Part shown: piece after piece, positions 53,380 through 62,646 of the stretch
Layout of the letters: every line of letters begins with the position of its first letter
Position numbering within the stretch: position 1 is the stretch's first letter
From: Alphaproteobacteria bacterium
Lineage (GTDB): Bacteria > Myxococcota_A > UBA796 > CAJQPC01
DNA: 64,000 bases
Assembly (NCBI GenBank): GCA_020632795.1
Contig: JACKEV010000020.1
Location: 153,117-217,116 of the forward strand
Direction: 5' to 3'
The notes under the pieces: generated by a model
Told to the model about the DNA's origin: nothing
Databases searched by the model: none
What the model saw: the letters and a program-made list of their open reading frames with translations, nothing else
Position numbers and translations under genes: made by a program

Positions 53380-53978
53380 TGCCCACCTGGACCGAGCTGA
53401 AAGCAGGCTGGACCCAGGGCTGGCAGGCCCTGGAGGCCCAGGCCCGGCAGGCCTACGACGCCGCGATCCGGGCGACCCCCTCCGCGTTCCAGGACCGGGT
53501 GGCCGCCTTCGTGGCCGTGCTCCACAGCGCTCGCGGTGACCTGGACCTCAGCCGCGCTCTGGTGGCGAAGCTGCCCCCGGGCCCGGAGCAGGCCGGTGAG
53601 GTCCAGCGCCTCCAGCGCCTGGAGGAGCGCTACCACACCCTCGCAGCGGGTCTGTACAGTGACGCGACCGTGGCCCACCAGCCCGCGATGGGGGTGGCGC
53701 CGGTGCTGGTGGTCGGCGGCCTGGCCATCGGCGTGGCCGGCACGGCCTGGGCGGTGGCTGCCTACGAGTACGCCGCCAACCTGCGGGAGCAGACCGCGCT
53801 CGCGACCGAGGAGCTGTCCGCCCGCGTCGAGGCCAGCCGGGAGGGCCGACCCCTCCAGCCCTCCACCCTGCCAGCGCCTCCGCCGCCCACGCCGGGTGGT
53901 GGCTGGGCCCCCTACGCCCTGGGCGGCGCCGCCCTCCTCGGCGCGGTCCTCGTGCTGCCCCACTTCCTTCGGAGCTGA
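53379..53978 (+). CDS. Membrane protein of the right-hand element
   Basis: 199 residues from ATG overlapping the previous stop (TGATG). The N-terminal half is helical. A hydrophobic helix (APVLVVGGLAIGVAGTAWAVAAY) lies near residue 110 and another short one near the C-terminus (YALGGAALLGAVLVLPHF), with a Pro-rich linker between. Two membrane helices in a structural-type operon would suit an element whose particle contains a membrane, or a lysis/DNA-delivery protein. No family recognised. Confidence 0.5.
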   Translation: MPTWTELKAGWTQGWQALEAQARQAYDAAIRATPSAFQDRVAAFVAVLHSARGDLDLSRALVAKLPPGPEQAGEVQRLQRLEERYHTLAAGLYSDATVAHQPAMGVAPVLVVGGLAIGVAGTAWAVAAYEYAANLREQTALATEELSARVEASREGRPLQPSTLPAPPPPTPGGGWAPYALGGAALLGAVLVLPHFLRS

Positions 53979-53981
53979 GCC

Positions 53982-55580
53982 ATGTCCACCACCAAGCCCC
54001 GCCGCATGCGCCTGAACATCGTCGGCAGGACCGAGGACCAACCGCGCATGCTGCGTGCCTGGGGGCGCGTCCCCGGCGGCGAGGTCGCCCTGGTCCTGCG
54101 GCCCCGCGAGGGGGAAGGGCTGCTCATCCACCTGGACAAGAAGGCGGGCACCCGAGCCTGGGCGGCCGGGCCTGCGGTGCTCGCCGAGGGCGTGACCGCC
54201 GAGCGCTGCGACGCCCCGGGCGTCCCCGACACCGAGCGCGGTGAGTGTGAGGCGGTCGCGGCCATCAAGGCCGCCCAGAAGAGCCCGCCCAAGGCGGGAC
54301 CCACCACCCTGCGGGGCCAGTGGGTCGGCACGCTGGCGTGGCGGGACGGGAAGCCCCAGGTGGAGCTGCGCCGCAAGCTCGCGACCTACGGCACCCTGCA
54401 TGTGCACTCCACGGTGGACGACGGCTGGCGCTGGCGCTTCGAGCGCGCGCCGACCAAGGCCAGCGCCTGGTACGCCAAGGAGCAGAGCGAGGAGGGCAGC
54501 GGCTACGCCACCCTCTCCCGCGCCATCGAGCGCGGCGTGGTCCACGCGATGGCGCTGGTGCAGGAGTCCTGCGGCTTCCGGGACACCCGGCGACGCGCGG
54601 CCTTCGACCCCGCCTATGCCCGCAAGCACCCCATCCGCCCGCCCAAGCCGGGCCGCAACCCCACCGAGCGCCTGGGGCACAAGCTGGACTGCAAGCCGGT
54701 CGAGGACGGAAGCCCCCTCCCGCCCTCGCCCAAGACCGACACCGAGCTGGCCGCCGTCGCCCAGGCCATCGACGCCGACGCCCAGGCCCTGGCGGGCCCC
54801 GACTGGGCCCAGGCCGAGCCCAAGACTCCCCTGCCCGAGCTGGTGGAGTGGTTCTTCGGCCCTGGCCGCAAGGGCACAGTGATTCAGGTCATCGGGGAAT
54901 CCCTCCAGCAGTACACCGAAGGGCGCTACCCGCCCCGAGACCGGCCGCTGTCGCTGGATGAATTCATGCGACAGCAGCGCGAGCGGCTCAAGAAGGCCGG
55001 GCGCGGCAAGCTGCGGCAGGAGCCCTACAAGACCGCCAAGCGGCTGCTCAACGAGTACGAGCAGCTCCAGCGCACGACCCCAGCGCAGCTCGAGCGCGCC
55101 CGCAGCCTGGTGCGCTACGCGGGGGCCACCGTGCGTTCTCCCCGCTGCCAGGGCGCCGACCGGAAGGAGGCCCTGGGCCTCTTGAAGCAGGCCGTCGCGC
55201 AGTATGAGGAGGCCCGCAAGCAGCTCGTGGCAGGCCAGGAGGCCGCAGCGATCCGGACCATCCGGCGTCTGGCCGCCACCGTCGCCCTGACCGCCGCGAA
55301 GGCGAGCCGGTCGTGCGCGCGAGGGCAGCAGAGCCTGACGGCGCTGTTGGAGGGGAAGGCGCCGAGGAAGCCCTCGTCATCGGCATCGCGGAAGACGACG
55401 GCCACGAAGAAGGCGTCTCCATCGGCATCGCGGAAGACGAAGACGACGAAGAAGCCGTCTCCATCGGCCTCACGGAAGAGCAAAGCCTCCGCTGAACCGA
55501 AGGTGGACCCGGCGAAGGATGCGGTGCTGATGGCGGCTTTCGAGGATGCGATCCTTGAGGCGCTGAAGGAGGCGGCGTGA
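53982..55580 (+). CDS. Hypothetical protein with histone-H1-like basic tail
   Basis: 532 residues. The N-terminal ~190 residues are mixed alpha/beta (WRFERAPTKASAWYAKEQ); the middle is helical. The end holds at least three degenerate repeats of SASRKTxxTKKxSP (residues ~455-500), resembling eukaryotic H1 or bacterial AlgP/HU-tail sequences that compact DNA. The final helix is acidic. No family recognised; DNA condensation in the element is a plausible guess. Confidence 0.5.
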   Translation: MSTTKPRRMRLNIVGRTEDQPRMLRAWGRVPGGEVALVLRPREGEGLLIHLDKKAGTRAWAAGPAVLAEGVTAERCDAPGVPDTERGECEAVAAIKAAQKSPPKAGPTTLRGQWVGTLAWRDGKPQVELRRKLATYGTLHVHSTVDDGWRWRFERAPTKASAWYAKEQSEEGSGYATLSRAIERGVVHAMALVQESCGFRDTRRRAAFDPAYARKHPIRPPKPGRNPTERLGHKLDCKPVEDGSPLPPSPKTDTELAAVAQAIDADAQALAGPDWAQAEPKTPLPELVEWFFGPGRKGTVIQVIGESLQQYTEGRYPPRDRPLSLDEFMRQQRERLKKAGRGKLRQEPYKTAKRLLNEYEQLQRTTPAQLERARSLVRYAGATVRSPRCQGADRKEALGLLKQAVAQYEEARKQLVAGQEAAAIRTIRRLAATVALTAAKASRSCARGQQSLTALLEGKAPRKPSSSASRKTTATKKASPSASRKTKTTKKPSPSASRKSKASAEPKVDPAKDAVLMAAFEDAILEALKEAA

Positions 55581-55649
55581 CTGGGGGAAGGTTGGTGGCG
55601 GGCCGGATCTGGTCGCCCGTCCAGGGCTCCGAGGACGCAGAGGGTCCGT

Positions 55650-56040
55650 CCCGGACTGAAGAGGCCCCGGAGAGGTCGGAGAAGCACGACACGCCGCGGC
55701 GCGTGGCCGCGATGAAACGTCCGTGCGGCTGGTTCGCGTGCTCAGGGCCTGAGTTCAGCGACTTCAAGCACCCCCACGGTCTCCTCGCTGCCACGCGCCA
55801 GGACGCTCCGGTCACCACCACCATTGCCTCTGGACCCGGACAGGCGAGCGGAAAGACCTCGAAGAGGCCGGAGAGACATGAGGCAGAGCGGCGCGTAGTC
55901 GCGATGGGCCGAGGGCGCCTCTTGAGGTCTTCCACTGAATCTGAATCCAACGATTTCAAGCCTATCCGAGGCCCCCTCGCGGCCACGCGCCAGGGCGCTC
56001 CGGCCACCACCACCCCTTCGAGGCCTTCCCCGTCCTGGAA
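55650..56040. repeat. Imperfect ~200-bp tandem repeat between two large genes
   Basis: Two related blocks begin at about 55658 and 55861 with GAAGAGGCC(CC)GGAGAG and share GGCGCGT(G/A)G(C/T)CGCGATG, CAGCGACTTCAAG/CAACGATTTCAAG and GCCACGCGCCAGG-CGCTCCGG. An open frame from GTG at 55577 (overlapping the previous stop) to 56107 covers both and would encode a 176-residue protein with two repeats (LAATRQDAPVTTT, LAATRQGAPATTT). A minus-strand frame is also open. Whether this is a gene, an RNA or an origin-type repeat cannot be decided by eye. Confidence 0.5.
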
Positions 56041-56067
56041 GGACCCTCTGCGTCCTCGGAGGCCTGG

Positions 56068-59000
56068 ATGGCCGACCCCAACCGAGTCACCCCGAGTCTC
56101 CCCATGACCACCGCCGACACCCTCCTCGACCGTGTCGCACAATTGATGCGACAGCGCCTCCCCTCAGGCATCGAGCCCGCCTACTTCGACGCCTTCGTCG
56201 CCCGGCGCCGCCCCGAGATGGTCGCCGCCCTCGGCCGGGGCCTGGTCCTGCTCGCCGAGCGCCGCCAAGCCGCCCCGCCGGAGCTGTGGTCGCCCCGGGA
56301 GCGCACCGAGGCGAACATCGCCGCGATGGCGCTCCTGGCCACCAAGGAGCCCGGCAAGTTCAACGGCACGGAGCTTCGCACCCTGGCCCGCTACAGCGGG
56401 TGGGGCGGGCTCTCGATCGCCAAGGCGAAGCAGCACTTCCCCGAGGGTGTCCCGCACCCCGAGGAGCGCGGGCTCATCCATGAGTACTACACCCCCACCG
56501 CCGTCGCCCGCGCGGTCGCCGACACCCTCAAGCCGGTCCTGCCCGCTCTGGCCGGTCGCGGGGACGTGCTGAACGCCCTGGAGCCCTCCGCAGGCATCGG
56601 GCGCTTCATCCAGGCCTTCTCCGGCGCCGGCTTCCCGCCCATCCGCTGGCAGGCCGTGGAGTGGTCCGCGCTGTCGCATCAAATCCTCGCCGCCCTGCGC
56701 CCGGACGTAGACCTCTCCCACGGACCCTTCGAACGCTGGGTTCGGCTCAACGGGGCCAAGCAGACCGGGCGCGTCCAGCTCGTGGTGTCCAACCCGCCCT
56801 ACGGGCCGCGCGGTGCGGCCATCACCGAGGACCCCGCGCGAGGCTACCGGGAGCGCAAGGCCTACCTCTACTTCCTGCGCCGCAGCCTGGACCTGCTCGC
56901 CGAGGGCGGCCTGGGTGTGTTCCTGGTGCCCTACGGCTTCCTGACCGGGCGCAGCAAGGCGCTCGTCGCCGCCCGGGAGAAGGTGCTCAAGCGCCACCAC
57001 CTGGCCGCCGCCTACCGCCTGCCCAGCGTCTCCCCCGACGGGCGATCTGCTCTCTTCCCCGGGGCCATGCTGGTCACCGACCTCCTCTTCTTCCGGGCGA
57101 GAGGCGGGGCGCTGCCCGAGGTTGACGCCGAGGACCGCTTCATCCTGGAGGGGCGCTACTTCGCCGAGTTCCCCCGGCATGTGCTGGGCCAAGCGCTGGG
57201 CCAGGCCGGTGGCGAGGACGACCAGTCCCGAAAGCCCCGCTGGGGCTACCAGGTCCAGGGCGCCTTCGAGGGCCTGCCCGAGCTGGTCGAGCGGCCGATG
57301 TGTCACGCCTGCGTGGTCGCGGACGCCACCCCCGCGCCCCGCGTCGGTCGGGCCGGGGTCGCCCGAAGCCTCAAGCCCACGAGCACCGGCCTCCCCCGAG
57401 CGCTGGCCGACGCCCTCTCCCTGGGTGCTCGGGTCGACCGCTTCCTCGCTGCGCTCGCCCGCGAGGCCGACGAGACCCCCACCCTGATGTGGGGAGAGCT
57501 GAACGAGGCCCTCCGCGCCTGGCAGACCGCCCACCAGAACCCCCACGCCCACGAGGGCTTGCGTGCCCTGGCCCGCCGAGGCGAGGCCGCCGCCCAGCGC
57601 TTCCTCGCCGCCTGGACCCCAGGGGGGCAGCTCATCCCGGCCCTCGCCGAGAAGCCGACCTGGCGGCCCCGGGTGCGGCTCACGGCCGACGACGTCGTCG
57701 GTCAGGCCCAGGCCCTCTACCGCACCCGGCGCCAGCTCACGATCAGCGCCCTGATGCGCTGGCACCGGGAGCGCTTCCGGGGCAGCCTGTCGCAAGAAAT
57801 CGCCGTCGAGAAGCTGCGACAGGCCGGCTGGATGCTGGATGGGCCCGACTGGGACCAGCTCATCCCCGAGGAGGACTACCTCACCGGTTCCTTGTGGCCC
57901 CGCTACGACCGGGCAAAGGCCCGCGCGTCGACCGGGGACGCCCAGGCCACCACCCAGGCCGCCCGCCTGCTGGAGGCCATCCGCCCGGTGGTCTTCGAGG
58001 ACATCCAGGACAGCCTCTCCCCCCGGCACGGCTGGCTGCCGCTCGACCTGGTCGCGCGGTGGATGAGCGCCGCGTTGCAGTCCAAGGCCTACAAGCCGGT
58101 GCAGCTCTCCAAGGTCGACGGTGTCGTGAGGCTGCGTGATGTCGACTACGACGACATCAACGCCCAGCGCGACCGGCTCGTGAGCGCCCATGTGGTCTGG
58201 TGTGTCGGCTGGATGAACCACGACAAGACGGTCTTCCGGCCCAAGGTCAAGCGCAAGGAGGGCGAGAACCTCACCATCAAGCGCTTCCAACTGGCGACGG
58301 CCTGGGAGCGCTCGTTCATGCGCTGGTGCGGGGCCGAGCCGGAGCGCCGCCGGCAGGTGGAGGAGGCCTACAACCGAGCCTTCCGGGGCTTCGTGCCCCC
58401 GCGCTTCGGCACCGAGCCGCTCCAACTCACCCGCTGGTCCTCGGACATCCGCCTGCATCCCTATCAGGTGGCCGCCGCTCGCCGGCTGCTCGCCAACCGC
58501 CGGGGGCTCTTGGCCTTCGACGTGGGCCTGGGCAAGACCTTCACCGGCCTGGCCGTGCTCGCCGCCGCCCGACAGGAGGGCTGGGCCCGCCGCCCCGTCA
58601 TCGTGGTGCCCAAGTCGATCGTGTGGAAGTGGCACCGAGACATCCGCCGGGTGCTGCCCGACTACCGGATCGAGGTCATCGGCTCCAAGCGCCATCGAGT
58701 GCAGCGGCGCCCGGATGGGGTGGCCCTGGCGGGCTCATTGAAGCGGGTGCTTGAGCGCGTCCCCAAGGGGGCCTCCAAGCAGCAGCAGATCGTGCAGGCT
58801 CTGGCCCAGGGGCCCCGGGACCCCGACGCGCTGCACCAGGAGCTGGGCGGCTCGACACGGAGCATCCTCAAGCGCCTGGCTGAGGAGGGCCTGTTGCGCT
58901 TCGTGTATGGACCCCAAGGCGAGTGGCGCGAGGCCAGCGAGACCGACACGCCTGAAGAGCGCGCCCAGAAGTGGACCCGCTTCCAGACCGGCGAGGTCGA

Positions 59001-61449
59001 CGTGGTGCTTCTGACCTACCCCGCGCTCGGCCGGACCCGGATGAACGAGGACCACCTTCGCGCGTATGCCCGGAGCGTCGAGGCCATCCAGCGGGAGGTC
59101 AAGCTCTCCCAGCGAAACGCCGGCAAGCGCCGGAGCACCACCGAGCGCCAGGACGCCCTGCTCAAGGAGGGCGTGGCCGCCTGGGTGGCCCAGAAGGTCG
59201 AGATCCCCGCCGGCTGGCAGTACGACCCCGGCGTCGCCTGGGATGACCTGGCCATCGACTTCCTGATGGTGGACGAAGCACAGAACTTCAAGAACCTCTA
59301 CCTGCCGGAGTCCCGGGAGGGCGGCGTGCCCCGCTTCATGGGCAACCCCGGCGAGGGAAGCCAGCGGGCCTGGCAGCTCGACTTCCGGGCCGCGGCCGTG
59401 CGCCGCGAGAGCCAGGGCGCGGGCGTCTTCCTGCTGAGCGCGACCCCCGCCAAGAACTCCCCCCTGGAGTTCTACAACCTGCTCCAGCTCGTCGATCCCG
59501 CCCTGTGGTCCGCCAGCGGCATCTCCAACCCCGAGGCCTTCATCAGCCGCTACATGCAGGTGGAGCTGCGCACGGTGCTGAACACCTCGATGACCGCCGA
59601 GGAGCGGGGGGCGGTGGTCGGGTTCAAGAACCTCCACGAGCTGCGGGAGCTGCTGTTCCGCTACGCCGAGTTCAAGGTGGCCCGGAACCCCGAGGATGCT
59701 GACTTCGATCCTGAGAAGCACGTCGCCCTCAGGCTGCCCGAGCCCCAGGTCCATGTGGTCGAGGTGGACCTGGATGACGCACAGACCGCGCTCTACGAGC
59801 AGTACACCGAGCAGATCGAGGCCGCCCTCAAGAGCACCGACCCCTCCGACAAGCAGAGCATCCTCGGTCTGCTCGCCCGCATGGGCCTGGTCTCCCTCCA
59901 CGCCCACCTGGAGGGGATGAGCTGGAAGAAGGCGAAGAAGAGCCGCATCAACCCCAGCTCGCCCAAGTTCGACGCCTGCGCGCGGCGGGTGCTGGCCAAC
60001 CGGCGCTGTGGGCACATCATCTTCGTCGACAACACCGCGGCCCACTGGTGGATGCGACAGGTGCTGGTGCGCCAGGGCGTGCCCGAGGCCCGCATCGCGG
60101 TCCTCAACGCCGAGGTCGCCCGGCAGGACATCGAGCGGCAGCGCATCGCCGAGGCCTTCAACGGCGACCCCGAGAACGGCGTGGAGCCCATCTACGACGT
60201 CGTCATCGCCAACGCCATCGCGTACGAAGGCGTCGACCTCCAGACCCGCACCTGCGCGATCCATCACCTGGACCTGCCCTGGGAGCCCGCGACCTTGCAG
60301 CAGCGTAACGGGCGCGGCGTGCGGCAGGGCAACACGCTCGCGACCATCGCGATCTACTACTACTTCGCCCGCCGCAGCATGGACGGCCTGCGCTTCAACC
60401 TCATCCAGGGCAAGCTCGGCTGGCTCATCCAGCTCATCGAGTCCCAGGACCGCGACACCAACAACCCCGGCGCCCAGCAGTCCATGGGCCCCGAGGAGGT
60501 GCTGCTGCTCATCTCCCGGGACCCCGAGGAGACCCGCAAACTCCTGGCGAGGATGCGGGCGAAGGCCGAGGGCCGCCAGCGGGTGCAGCTCTCCGACGCT
60601 GCTGGCCGGGTTCTGGAGAGCGTCAACGCGCGCTTCCGCAAGGCCGAGCGTACCCGGGACGCCGCTGAGGCCGCCCGGCTTCGGGAGGAGGCCGAGGCTC
60701 GGCTGGCCGACCTGGCCCGCTGGGACCGCCAGGCCTGGCCCTGGGCGGACTGGATGTACGCGGTGCGCGACCGGGAGGTCTGGGTGGTGCCCTCAGCGGG
60801 CGAGGACAGCCGCCCCCACGCCAACATGCCGCTCTACGAGGGCATGCGCCTGGTCCTCCCTGACGCCATCAACCCCCGGACGATGCGGTATCTGGAGGTC
60901 GGCCGCCTGGGCCAGGGGGCTCGGTCGCGGGTCGTGTGGCTTCGGGAGGGCGGCTCAGCGTCCTGGACCGAGCGCACCCTCCAGGAGCTGGCCTCCTTCG
61001 AGGGCCTCACCGCCGAGCGCATGCGCGTGGGCTGGCCCTCCGAGGTCGACGCCGACCTGAAGCAGAAATTGTCGCATCATGTCGCAAGAACGACCCGCTC
61101 CAGCTTGAAGGACCCCTGGGTGGCCCTGGGCTGGGGCATGGCCTCCGATGACTTCCTGGCCCTGGCCTGGCGCACGGTGGGGGATGAGGTCGTCGCCAGG
61201 CTGAGCGTCGCCCGTGTGTCGGGGCTCGTGCCCGTGGTGCGGGACGGGGGGCTTGTGCTGGTGCGCTTCCAGGCGGTCACCGTGGGGGCGGTGCTGCCGC
61301 CCACCGCCGAGGGCTGGGCGCGCTTCCTGGCCCTGGCGCCCGCCTCGGGCCGAACCTTCACCGAGCTGGACCAATGCGCGCAGCGCTGGTGGTCCCGTAG
61401 GCTGCCGCGCGCGCTCCTGGCCGACGCGCGGCGACAGGAGACGTCATGA
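56068..61449 (+). CDS. DarB-like N6-adenine methylase/SNF2-type helicase fusion
   Basis: 1793 residues from ATG with GGAGG before it (an ATG at 56104 is the alternative). Methylase part: family signature ARYSGWGGL near residue 110, SAM-binding LEPSAGIGRF (~172-181), catalytic SNPPYG (~240). Helicase part: Walker A FDVGLGKTFTG (~817), DEAQNFKN (~1067), LLSATPAKNSP, and motif VI LQQRNGRGVRQGN (~1410). A winged-helix insert (KQQQIVQALAQGPRDPDALHQELGG) sits inside the first RecA domain. Such fusions are carried by phages and conjugative elements (e.g. P1 DarB) and protect incoming DNA from restriction. It is coupled by ATGA to the next gene. Confidence 0.85.
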   Translation: MADPNRVTPSLPMTTADTLLDRVAQLMRQRLPSGIEPAYFDAFVARRRPEMVAALGRGLVLLAERRQAAPPELWSPRERTEANIAAMALLATKEPGKFNGTELRTLARYSGWGGLSIAKAKQHFPEGVPHPEERGLIHEYYTPTAVARAVADTLKPVLPALAGRGDVLNALEPSAGIGRFIQAFSGAGFPPIRWQAVEWSALSHQILAALRPDVDLSHGPFERWVRLNGAKQTGRVQLVVSNPPYGPRGAAITEDPARGYRERKAYLYFLRRSLDLLAEGGLGVFLVPYGFLTGRSKALVAAREKVLKRHHLAAAYRLPSVSPDGRSALFPGAMLVTDLLFFRARGGALPEVDAEDRFILEGRYFAEFPRHVLGQALGQAGGEDDQSRKPRWGYQVQGAFEGLPELVERPMCHACVVADATPAPRVGRAGVARSLKPTSTGLPRALADALSLGARVDRFLAALAREADETPTLMWGELNEALRAWQTAHQNPHAHEGLRALARRGEAAAQRFLAAWTPGGQLIPALAEKPTWRPRVRLTADDVVGQAQALYRTRRQLTISALMRWHRERFRGSLSQEIAVEKLRQAGWMLDGPDWDQLIPEEDYLTGSLWPRYDRAKARASTGDAQATTQAARLLEAIRPVVFEDIQDSLSPRHGWLPLDLVARWMSAALQSKAYKPVQLSKVDGVVRLRDVDYDDINAQRDRLVSAHVVWCVGWMNHDKTVFRPKVKRKEGENLTIKRFQLATAWERSFMRWCGAEPERRRQVEEAYNRAFRGFVPPRFGTEPLQLTRWSSDIRLHPYQVAAARRLLANRRGLLAFDVGLGKTFTGLAVLAAARQEGWARRPVIVVPKSIVWKWHRDIRRVLPDYRIEVIGSKRHRVQRRPDGVALAGSLKRVLERVPKGASKQQQIVQALAQGPRDPDALHQELGGSTRSILKRLAEEGLLRFVYGPQGEWREASETDTPEERAQKWTRFQTGEVDVVLLTYPALGRTRMNEDHLRAYARSVEAIQREVKLSQRNAGKRRSTTERQDALLKEGVAAWVAQKVEIPAGWQYDPGVAWDDLAIDFLMVDEAQNFKNLYLPESREGGVPRFMGNPGEGSQRAWQLDFRAAAVRRESQGAGVFLLSATPAKNSPLEFYNLLQLVDPALWSASGISNPEAFISRYMQVELRTVLNTSMTAEERGAVVGFKNLHELRELLFRYAEFKVARNPEDADFDPEKHVALRLPEPQVHVVEVDLDDAQTALYEQYTEQIEAALKSTDPSDKQSILGLLARMGLVSLHAHLEGMSWKKAKKSRINPSSPKFDACARRVLANRRCGHIIFVDNTAAHWWMRQVLVRQGVPEARIAVLNAEVARQDIERQRIAEAFNGDPENGVEPIYDVVIANAIAYEGVDLQTRTCAIHHLDLPWEPATLQQRNGRGVRQGNTLATIAIYYYFARRSMDGLRFNLIQGKLGWLIQLIESQDRDTNNPGAQQSMGPEEVLLLISRDPEETRKLLARMRAKAEGRQRVQLSDAAGRVLESVNARFRKAERTRDAAEAARLREEAEARLADLARWDRQAWPWADWMYAVRDREVWVVPSAGEDSRPHANMPLYEGMRLVLPDAINPRTMRYLEVGRLGQGARSRVVWLREGGSASWTERTLQELASFEGLTAERMRVGWPSEVDADLKQKLSHHVARTTRSSLKDPWVALGWGMASDDFLALAWRTVGDEVVARLSVARVSGLVPVVRDGGLVLVRFQAVTVGAVLPPTAEGWARFLALAPASGRTFTELDQCAQRWWSRRLPRALLADARRQETS

Positions 61450-62303
61450 AACACAGATTCCCGTGGATGCCCCTTCTGCTGGCCGGCGGTGGGCTGGGTG
61501 CGCTCGCGCTCCTCACCTCCAGCCCGGGTCGGGAGGCCATCGCCGAGGTGAGCGGCTGGGCCGAGCGGGTCATCGCCCGGGTGAGCCGGCACGAGGGCCC
61601 GCCCGACGCCATCAACCCCAACCGCGACGGCGCGGGCCTGAGCTTCGGGATCCTCCAGTGGGCGCAGATCGTCGGCAACCTGGGCGTGCTGCTGCGCGCG
61701 ATGGCAGACACCGAGCCCAAGCGCTTCGCGGCCACCTTCGGGCCCCGGTGGAGGGAGCTGCTCGCGGTGACCAACGCCGCTACCCGACAGGCGCGCATGC
61801 AGGCTGTCGGCGGGCAGGTGCTGTGGCGGGAGCCCTGGCTCGCTCGCTTCCGGGCGGCCGGTCGGGATCCCGTGTTCATCGCCGTCCAGCACAAGCTCGC
61901 CCAGCAGGGCCACCACTGGCAGGGGGCGGTGCAGGTCGCCCGGCGGCTGGGGGTGGCCACCGAGCGAAGCCTGGCTCTCTTCTTCGACACCGCCGTCCAG
62001 CAGGGGCCCCGCGAGGCGCTCCGCATCGCGGAGAAGCTGCTCGCGCAGTACCAGGCCCAGGGGGTGAGGCAGGTGGGCTACCCCCAGGCGCTCGAGGACT
62101 ACGCCCGGCTTGCGCCTGCTCACTTCCGCCGGACCACGCCGCCCACGAAGCCCTACCCCGTCGCCCACATCCAGTGGCGCCGGACCGGGGACGAGTGGCA
62201 CGCCTGGGCGGGCCAGTTCGACCTCTACGCCGACATCCTGCGGCGCAGGATGGGGATCGTACGGGATCCCCAGCTCACCGACCAACCGGTCTCTCTGACC
62301 TGA
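61446..62303 (+). CDS. Membrane-anchored muralytic enzyme (lysozyme-like/GH46-like)
   Basis: 285 residues. One N-terminal hydrophobic segment (WMPLLLAGGGLGALALL) could be a signal-anchor. Residues ~48-85 (IARVSRHEGPPDAINPNRDG, AGLSFGILQWAQIVG, LLRAM) carry the pattern of lysozyme-like and GH46-type glycosidases: a Glu, then an Asp in NRDGAG, then SFGxxQW. Predicted to cut peptidoglycan for entry or exit of the element. Its start overlaps the methylase-helicase stop (ATGA). The exact family is uncertain. Confidence 0.65.
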   Translation: MKHRFPWMPLLLAGGGLGALALLTSSPGREAIAEVSGWAERVIARVSRHEGPPDAINPNRDGAGLSFGILQWAQIVGNLGVLLRAMADTEPKRFAATFGPRWRELLAVTNAATRQARMQAVGGQVLWREPWLARFRAAGRDPVFIAVQHKLAQQGHHWQGAVQVARRLGVATERSLALFFDTAVQQGPREALRIAEKLLAQYQAQGVRQVGYPQALEDYARLAPAHFRRTTPPTKPYPVAHIQWRRTGDEWHAWAGQFDLYADILRRRMGIVRDPQLTDQPVSLT

Positions 62304-62318
62304 ACCAAGGAGTTCGCC

Positions 62319-62636
62319 ATGTCCATCCCGATGGATCCCCTCAAGACCGCCGCCTTCCTCGCCCCCATGCTGGAGTCCGCCCTGCGCGGAGAAGGCTTCC
62401 TGGACCTTGACGCGCTGTGCTGCTTCGTCGAGGACGCCCTGCACTTCGCCGCCTGCCGCCTGGTCGAGCAGGAGACCGCCGAGCTTCGCGGCGGCGTGCT
62501 CTTCCTCGCGCCGGGCGAGCCGATGGGCGTGCCCGACGAGGCCACCGAGGCCGTCGAGCGGGAGCTGGGGGTGTTGAACGGGGCCTCGCCGCCGGTGGTC
62601 TCGCCGTTGATCGGCGGGCCGGTGGGGGAGGCTTGA
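62319..62636 (+). CDS. Small hypothetical protein
   Basis: 105 residues with AAGGAG before the ATG. Helical and acidic in the middle (FLDLDALCCFVEDALHFAACRLVEQETAEL), with an adjacent Cys pair. No family recognised. It lies between the muralytic enzyme and the Mom-like gene in the same operon. Confidence 0.45.
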   Translation: MSIPMDPLKTAAFLAPMLESALRGEGFLDLDALCCFVEDALHFAACRLVEQETAELRGGVLFLAPGEPMGVPDEATEAVERELGVLNGASPPVVSPLIGGPVGEA

Positions 62637-62646
62637 CGGAGCCGCG

